From Maratus speciosus (taxonomy: Eukaryota; Arthropoda; Arachnida; Araneae; Salticidae), in contig OZ010798.1 in assembly GCA_963932465.1 (NCBI GenBank), positions 19,204,981-19,268,980 on the forward strand: 64,000 nucleotides of DNA. The letters are read 5' to 3'. Numbering within the stretch: position 1 is the first letter of the stretch; each line of letters starts with the position of its first letter. A program made the translations under genes and the position numbers. The notes beneath the pieces are model-generated. The model did no database searches. It saw nothing but the letters and a program-made list of their open reading frames with translations, and had not been told where the DNA came from. Below are positions 57,766 through 64,000 of this stretch, piece by piece.

Positions 57766-58589
57766 CGACAATAAAAAAGAGAAAAAAACTGGCCAGGAAC
57801 TTTTTATAAATTTCAACAATATTTCAAAAACTATTATTTTTAATGCAGGTAAAATCCCGTTCACAACTGCCAAAAAGAAAAAAAAGTATTAAATCATAGA
57901 AAAAATGTATAAAAATAATTTAAAAATGTTTACACACAACATCAACAACAACAAAAAAAAAAACAGCAAGAATTTAATGTTTATAAAATGATCCCAGTAA
58001 GGGTCTGAAACAGGATACCAACTATTCATCTGAAAAAGCACATGTTTAGATTTATTTAAAATACTGCTAAAATTTGTGCAATTGCATCGGAAGAAATTTT
58101 CGAAGTGGCGCAAAAACTTCGTTTTTAAATCTTTATGTAATTTATAAATCCATGTTTTTACATCATTTTCTATTTTTAAAAATGGTGTAAAATCATTGAT
58201 TTATAAATAATATAAAGATTTAAAAATGATGTTTTTCCGCAATCTTGGAAAAATTAACGATATTTTACTTACATCGACCGGCACAGAGAGTAATCCAAGT
58301 GTGGCGTTGGCGTGACTGCGGGAGCAAATTCTTATCTAACCGAATTCAAAATTTGCTGACTAACAGTTCCCGTGATACTAGTAAACCAATAAGCTTCAAA
58401 ATCTCACGTCATCCAGTTGGCCGGTTTTGAAAAGGCATTTCCGAAAAAAAGCAACCCTAAAGCCGTTCGAACGATCCGAAATCCGACGAACAAACTTAAA
58501 CCAGATCGAAACATTTATCGCCAAACAAAGCACGCCAAAAAAATCGCCAAATCTTCCGGCACAGGATATGGGACTCTTCCCTAAACTTT

Positions 58590-59345
58590 ATATATTTGAA
58601 CTTTTATATAAGTTTGAATAACAGGCACCTCTCAATTTAAACACATGTAACATGTGTACATAAACTATCAAAAATATGATACATGTGGTTTTTGTGTGTA
58701 TCAAAAACAAAATATTGATAATATTTTTCATATTTTGAAAATTATTTTTGCAGGTTCGGGTCGTGTTGACTTAAAATCAGACATGGTACAGGCTCAGCAA
58801 AAAAAAAAGCTGAACTTTCACAGCCTCACAGACTTTTTACGAAATTCGAAATTTTCCGTAACATTGAGGAAATTTACATTTATTCTGCGATCCCTTGACA
58901 AAATTAGTCTTTTTCTGCGACCATTTGACGAATCTTACCACAGGAATCTTATTAATGCATGAATTTTGTCTATAATCACTGTAGATTATAAATGTATGTA
59001 GAGAAATTTCTAAATCGCTCTTGTGAAGGAAAAAATTCACAAGTTGGTTACAAGAAATTCTTCAGTTAGTCATGAAGAAAAAAAAAAAATCGATTAATTT
59101 GCCCATCTACCGCTTAAAAAATCACAAAATTCATCAATCAGTCGCAGATGAAAAAGAAAAATCGGTAGTCGGTTGTTAGGGGAAAAATCATAAAATTTGT
59201 CAAGTGGTCACATAAAAAACACACAAAAATTGCCAATCGGTAGGAGAAAACATACAATCCATTATGAGGTTTTTAGGTTAAGAAGGAATGATTTTTTTTC
59301 CTTTTTCAGAACTGAATGGCTGAAATTTCAGAACAGAATCACCCC
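58590..59345. repeat. decayed minisatellite element
   Basis: The right end CAGAACAGAATCACCCCTT (59327-59345) is the terminus of the CAGGGGTGATT family. From about 58836 inward lie worn ~30-bp units (TTTGACGAATCTTACC, TCACAAAATTCATCAATCAG). The left end is missing. This is the oldest-looking copy in the window. Confidence 0.5.
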
Positions 59346-61950
59346 TTGCTCTTGAAAATAAAAGTGATGTTCTCAGAAAATCATTGGCAAAAAAATAATC
59401 CCCCCCCCTGAAATCATGCCATGTTGGACAGCGCTGATAAAATACATTAAATGTTTTCCCACCAACCAAAACACTGATAATTTTATTGTCAGTGTATGTG
59501 AATGAATTCTTACTTTGGAAAAAAGCTTTTTAAAATAGGATTACACATATTATGTATTTTGAAATTTATCCATTCTGACTTTTTGGGAATTAATCGTGAA
59601 CTTTTCTTTTGATTTAGTAATCTTAATGGTCTTCAGATTTTCAAGTGGAAGCTGTTTAGAAATCTATTGGTATGCATCATATGATAGGGCATAGAGAATG
59701 TAACTTTGGTGGTTTTTAACACAAATCGCAACCGTCTGTCAACAAACATTGAAAAAACAATGATAACTTAGTTTAAAATATTTTTTGAGTTATGGGGATC
59801 CCACAATAAACAATTTAATTAAGTTGTAATTCTGACTTTGAATTTTAAATTTACTTTAGTGAAAGCATTGAAAAATCCATTTATTTGTTCCCATCAGAAA
59901 CATTGTAATCTTTTCTAGCTAAATAGTTTTAAGTTTTTTTAGTACCTTTTTTCGCGAAAAATCAATCGGCAAAATTAAGAACTTCATTTTGTTTAAATTT
60001 GTTAATATTTAAAGATATTTTAGTTAAAACATTGTGATTAAACATTCATTGTAAGATATCTGCTTTAAAAATTTATATTTGTCTCAGCCTTTCCAAGTTA
60101 TTAAAATTTTCAGGCTTAATTTAACATATAATTTTTTATTAATGATTCAATTGTTAAAATTATCATTTTAGTTACATTTTCTAAAGAGTCAAGAACATAT
60201 TTTTTGTTACTTGATATGTAATCAAAACAAAAGTTTAAGTTGCTGCTGGATATTAAAACATTCCTATCGTAATCGATATGTAAACAAAAGTTTTCAGAAA
60301 TTTCTGTTGCCCTTTTCAGAAGAAGCTATTCAACTATGAAGCCATAAGGTATTGTAAAAATAATTATTGATGCTGGATATTAAAACATTAATAGATATTT
60401 CAAGAGAAAATAAAAGGTTCGTAATATCTACAAAACGATAGCGTGGTTAGGTTAAATCGGCAGAAAATAAAAAAGGACACATTAAATCTAAGTAAATCAA
60501 AAGAAAAGTTAAAAATGGAATCGTAAATCAGATTAAAAAAACAAACAATAAATTAACAAAATACCTAATAAAGTGTAATCCAATAATTATGCATAGCAAT
60601 GAGAAATAGCAATGGTTGAGTTGACAGTTGAGTCACAAATCGAAAACCTCGAGACACGATCATAAACAAAAAATTAAAAATATTTTTTTTTTAAAAATGA
60701 AAAAGAATGATAAATAACAATTATATTGAATACATATAATTAAAAAAAATTTCCCCCTTTTTTAAAAATGAATCTAAATATTTTTTCGACAAAAAGCAGT
60801 AATATGGAATAATAATTTCTTCATAACAAAAGAGAAAGATAATATCAATCGAAATTTCATTTAATATATTTAATATTTTAAAACACATAATAATTAACAT
60901 TTAAAATTTTAATATTTAAAAAAAAAAAAGATTTACTGCCTACATTCAGATTGTTAACTCAACTTAGAATACCTAAAATGACTTTGCAAATCTTCTGATT
61001 TTATGATTTCATACCTCGTTTCATACTTACCCACAGCAGATGGATTAAGACTCCTCCTACATACGAAGTGACGTCAAACCTATTCACCAATCACAGACGC
61101 GAAAAGTAAAAAAAGCGATTTTTTAAAATAACGATTTTTAAAATAAAACGAGTTTTCCCAGAAAAAAGAAAAGTGTTATTCACCTCGTATTAATCAGATT
61201 TATATTATATATCAATTTGAAAAAAATCGTATGAACCGTTTTCGAGATTTTCATATTAGGAACTTCCTCGATAATCATACCAACGTTTTCACTTTAAAAA
61301 TGGCTATTTAGATCTCAAAATATACTGCACGTAGAAATGTAAAAATTTCAGTATACGATTAGACTGCAGATATGACTGTTCTAGAAAATTCAGAACAATA
61401 GGACCTATATCTGCTGAGTTATTAAAAGGCGGCTTTTCGCGTTTTCTTTGATGTCGAGTTAGCTGTATATATGAGTTCCGCCATCTACAAATTCTACGAT
61501 ACGATACGATACGATACGATTTTAGGCTTAAGGCTGCGTCACTCGGAATACTACCGTCTTCCATGATTAGAGTACTTTAAAATTTCAGTTTAAAAATCAA
61601 ATAGAAAACTATATCCAATACTTATTTTAAATTAAACAATGAAAAGAAAAGAAAAATAATCAATACTTACACAGAATACTTTTCTGTAATTTAACATAAT
61701 ATAATAATAACAGTAAAAAAATATCTCTCATAGAAATGTTGTAATATGTGGATCTAGTAAGCGCATGGATTTAAAAAACATTTCATTTAAATACAGTATT
61801 CAAAGAAACAAATCCGACCCTTTTTTTTTTTTTTTTTTATTAATTTAAGACTGTTAGTTGAAAATATTCCAACCACATTTTGCACTTACAACACAAACAA
61901 ATACAAAGATTCAAAGAAGATTTAATACAGTAATAACCGACTACCATATA
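59346..61950. other. long AT-rich stretch without a recognisable gene
   Basis: No exon is supported. It holds a pentamer microsatellite (ACGAT)5 at 61496-61520, poly-A tracts near 60660 and 60920, and a poly-T run near 61821. Since it lies upstream of the transposase remnant at 61951-62400 it may contain the rest of that gene in unreadable form. Confidence 0.45.
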
Positions 61951-62400
61951 CTAGCTTAATTACTTCATCCTAAGTGTATGGGATCGAAATTGACATATGA
62001 ACATAAAGAAAAGGCAAGGAAATTGCTTTCTGATATTAATCCCAATTTTGTACCATATGTAATATCCTTTGAAGCAAAATTGACTCCTGTCCCAGAAACA
62101 CATTTCTCGAAGGAAGCCCTAGAAAATGTCTTACCTTCTGTGTGGTGGTAGTCATAAAAAACGAATACTGGTGAAAATGAGGATTTTTCAAATTTTGCAT
62201 CCTCAATAATGACATTGCCAGCAAGTGATGACAGTCTTGAAAGAATATTTTCGAACTTTTATTTTATTCTGAACAAATTAAGAAACAGTCTGTGTTCAGA
62301 AAGATTAGCAAAATTTGTCCTGTGCTATGGAATGTTCTGTGGAAAAAGTAATAATAGTATATTTGAGTGGCAATTTTGTTCTTTCAATATTGTAAAATAA
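61951..62400 (+). pseudogene. hAT transposase, C-terminal part (frameshifted)
   Basis: Two reading frames join into a decayed hAT C-terminus. The first (61951-62149) reads LA, stop, LLHPKCMGSKLTYE, KARKLLSDINPNFVPY, then ETHFSKEALENVLPSVWW and a stop. LLHPKxMGxKL is a common segment before the hAT dimerisation region. The second (62209-62400) reads TLPASDDSLERIFSNF, LNKLRNSLCSERLAKFV and CYGMF. This matches the LPASxASxERxFSxxGxIxxKLRNRL...KLVF motif. In-frame stops and a shift between the parts show that it is dead. It lies 565 bases inside the right end of the hAT shell 48103-62965 and has the orientation expected for that element's own gene. Confidence 0.82.
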
Positions 62401-62880
62401 TTGTACAAGATAATTCATTAAATTTTTTTTCTGTTATTTATTGTGCTTCAATTATTTACTTATATGTTTTCACAAGAATCATAATCTTTAAGTTATTGCA
62501 TTGCATTATTTATTTAAAAATACTCTGACAAAAACATACGTTAAATTATCACAGAATTTTTTGTAAATTTCTTTTTTTTTTACTTTTAAATAAAAATTCA
62601 ACTCTAAACAATAATATTAATAGTTAAACTTGTACAGCATCAGTCTACCATTATGAAAATTTCTGTTTTTCAAGTGAAAGAAAATTAGTATTATGTAAAT
62701 AAAGTATATTTATATGATCATTTTGAAACTTTTTGCAACTTTGAATAATATTCATATAATCTTTAATTTTAAATTTTAACTTAATTGTTTACATATCAAA
62801 TACATATGTGATTGTGTGAATTATGAATCATTGCACATTAAAGTTCTTATTAATATTATTTCTTTGTTTCTGCCACTTAC
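62401..62880. other. 3' non-coding part of the fourth hAT shell
   Basis: AT-rich sequence between the transposase remnant and the GGCAGAAA-rich subterminal part. Nothing else is seen. Confidence 0.4.
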
Positions 62881-63392
62881 TGGCAGAAACTAGTTTCTGC
62901 CATGCCGATTTTAATCGGTTACAACCGCTGGTTTTAACCACTCTGGCAGAAACTTGCCAACCCTGCTTAATACGCATTGACACGCTATAAACAAACCTCC
63001 CTTTCTTGTCAAAATTTCCTCATATTTCATAATTACTTCAGCAAGAGCGTTTAAACGAACTGCAGAAACTATAGTCAATGAAATACATCCAATAAATTTA
63101 ACATAAAAAGACAACGATAGAACACGATATCAAAATACATCCACAAAATTCTAAGCTTCTCAGGGGTTGCCAGAACATGACATGTCACACGGAGTTTACA
63201 TATCAAGTTTGTCATATCTGTAAACACCGGCAACAAAAAATCGCCAAACAATTCAAAACAACAACGGCTGATGGAAAGTACGGCATCTAAGCCCATTTTA
63301 ATGCCTTTAAACTTTGAAATATAAAAGTATTCGACAAGCCAAATATTCTGTATTCGGCCAAAATCACTATTCGGTGCATCCCTGTTCTGTAG

Positions 63393-64000
63393 TATATTTC
63401 TCTTACAAATGTTGTCAAAGCGTATGTAAAATATTTTTGTTATGAAAAAGTGGTGTGAAATAGAATAAAAAAAATAGTCGATGGATAACATCTTCTTATA
63501 AATAAAGTTGTGCTTACAGTTATTCATATTGCTACTTTTGCGGACTAACCCTTCAGTATACATGCTAAAGAGGTTTGCACTAGCCAAAATTTTCTGACAT
63601 GGCTCGCCTATTTGCATTTCTGCATTTCTTGACTTAGCACAAATCAATTTCTACAAAAAAAAAAAAAAAATCAGATTTCTCTTAGCATACAATTAGGATT
63701 ATTTTTAAAAATACTGTATACATATTTATATGAAAATTTCACCATATATTTCAAACTATAGCTCTACAAGCTATGGAATACAGACTAGCCCAGTGGCAGA
63801 ATTTTTTGTTTGTCTGCATCAATATCAATCCAAAATAAATCTGCGAACCAGTAATGGTGAACCAAGTTTACTATCATAAGAAATTATAGAATCCCATAAA
63901 ATAGCATTTGCCAGAAAAACATAAGAAGTCTAAATTCAAAGTAAATTTTAGCAGTTACTTTTAAACAAGCATTTCTTTTTAAGGTATTAGATTAATCTGA
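63393..64000. other. CCT2 intron continued; diverged copy of the 275-bp repeat
   Basis: Past the outer TSD the host sequence resumes. No CCT2 exon is found. From about 63785 the words GCCCAGTGGCAGAATTTTTT, CTATCATAAGAAATTATAGA and CAAGCATTTCTTTTTAAGGT match the tandem unit at 53123-53672 at perhaps 75 percent and run to the window end. Confidence 0.5.

Larger units (their letters stand above)
55471..58581. mobile_element. GG-type element, 3.1 kb with insertion, TSD TAAACTTY
   Basis: The left end GGGATGAGTTCCATATCCTG and, inverted, the right end GGGAAGAGTCCCATATCCTG match, and continue as TGTGCCGGAAGATTTTGGCG. TAAACTTC (55463-55470) and TAAACTTT (58582-58589) are a TSD with one change. The arms stay inverted for about 300 bases. 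Without the nested element it would be about 1.2 kb. The open frame at 58245-58430 lies in the right arm and is not recognised. Confidence 0.82.
48103..62965. mobile_element. fourth hAT shell, 14.9 kb, TSD CTTAATAC
   Basis: The ends CAGGGCTGGCTTTTTGCCGG and, inverted, CAGGGTTGGCAAGTTTCTGC are flanked by a perfect 8-bp TSD, CTTAATAC (48095-48102 and 62966-62973). GGCAGAAA and GGTTTTAACC words repeat within both ends. It still carries a recognisable transposase C-terminus (61951-62400), so it may once have been autonomous. Many further insertions and tandem arrays lie within. Confidence 0.85.
47678..63293. mobile_element. GG-type TIR element expanded to 15.6 kb, TSD CATTTTAA
   Basis: The left end GGAACAGATAGATGTTATAA and the right end, inverted GGCTTAGATGCCGTACTTTC, resemble the GG-type MITEs. 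A perfect 8-bp TSD, CATTTTAA, lies at 47670-47677 and 63294-63301. CCGCCATCTTG follows on the left, as at 27845. Its own sequence is about 745 bp; the rest is the hAT shell 48103-62965. The open frame over the right part (63075-63647, minus) crosses the element borders and is unlikely to be real. Confidence 0.75.
43063..63384. mobile_element. outermost hAT shell in the CCT2 intron, 20.3 kb, TSD TTCTGTAG
   Basis: The left end TAGGGATGTACCGAATATTC and, inverted, the right end CAGGGATGCACCGAATAGTG are hAT termini. A perfect 8-bp TSD, TTCTGTAG, lies at 43055-43062 and 63385-63392. GGCCGAATA words follow inside both ends. Its own sequence is only about 0.9 kb (43063-43465, 47229-47669, 63302-63384); the rest is nested insertions. 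A decayed transposase C-terminus lies on the minus strand near its left end. Confidence 0.88.

Noticed and set aside
58741..58800. Possible exon after a TTTTTGCAG acceptor
   Set aside because: The frame after the acceptor does not match CCT2 or any protein I know, and the GGTTCGGGTCGTG words resemble repeat patches at 440-545 and 54838-54960.
63075..63647. A 190-residue minus-strand frame
   Set aside because: It crosses the right ends and TSDs of two nested elements, so it cannot be an old gene, and it has no recognised domain.
1..64000. CRISPR array, prokaryotic operons or phage genes
   Set aside because: The window has a spliced eukaryotic exon, hAT and Helitron elements and no compact coding. 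The tandem arrays lack unique spacers between exact repeats.

Overview
This window looks like animal nuclear DNA, most likely arthropod and possibly chelicerate. It is AT-rich, full of homopolymer runs, almost gene-free, and packed with DNA transposons. Two host genes can be supported. One is a single-exon C2H2 zinc-finger protein with ten fingers (5064-5978, minus). The other is one internal exon of CCT2, the chaperonin TCP-1 beta subunit (42816-42950, plus), with intact splice sites. The chelicerate guess rests only on base composition and on a SINE body that resembles ones I recall from spiders, so it is weak.

Nearly everything else is transposon-derived, and many borders can be set to the base from terminal inverted repeats (TIRs) and target-site duplications (TSDs). 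Region 1-5 kb: a TA-flanked MITE carrying a second element, a tandem array, and a TIR element beside the zinc-finger gene. Region 6-15 kb: a pogo-like TA element 8.9 kb long, holding a long-TIR element with tRNA-like termini, two copies of one Helitron in opposite orientation, and a 4.3-kb hAT-like element. Region 15-34 kb: minisatellite-bearing elements, several TA-flanked MITEs, hAT elements with 8-bp TSDs, a tRNA-derived SINE, and an element with a 10-bp TSD. Region 34.8-40.8 kb: a TA-flanked element with a perfect 27-bp TIR whose interior is a large foldback split by a hAT element with a recognisable transposase C-terminus.

From 43,063 to 63,384, just downstream of the CCT2 exon, the sequence reads as one nested insertion. 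A hAT element with TSD TTCTGTAG encloses a second and third hAT (TSDs CACTCCAG and GGAAATTG). It also encloses a GG-type TIR element (TSD CATTTTAA), which contains another hAT (TSD CTTAATAC), which contains a 3.1-kb GG-type element, which contains a minisatellite-bearing element. Each shell has its own TSD, so the order of insertion can be read directly.

Two families deserve attention. One is a group of mostly ~200-bp MITEs with termini GGWAC or GGGAWGAG and 8-bp TSDs. The other is a set of elements with termini CAGGGGTGATT that all carry one ~30-bp minisatellite. I found no defence system, CRISPR, operon or other novel multi-gene system. The most unusual structures are the nested insertions, the 215-bp identical palindrome at 48.4-48.9 kb, and these two families.
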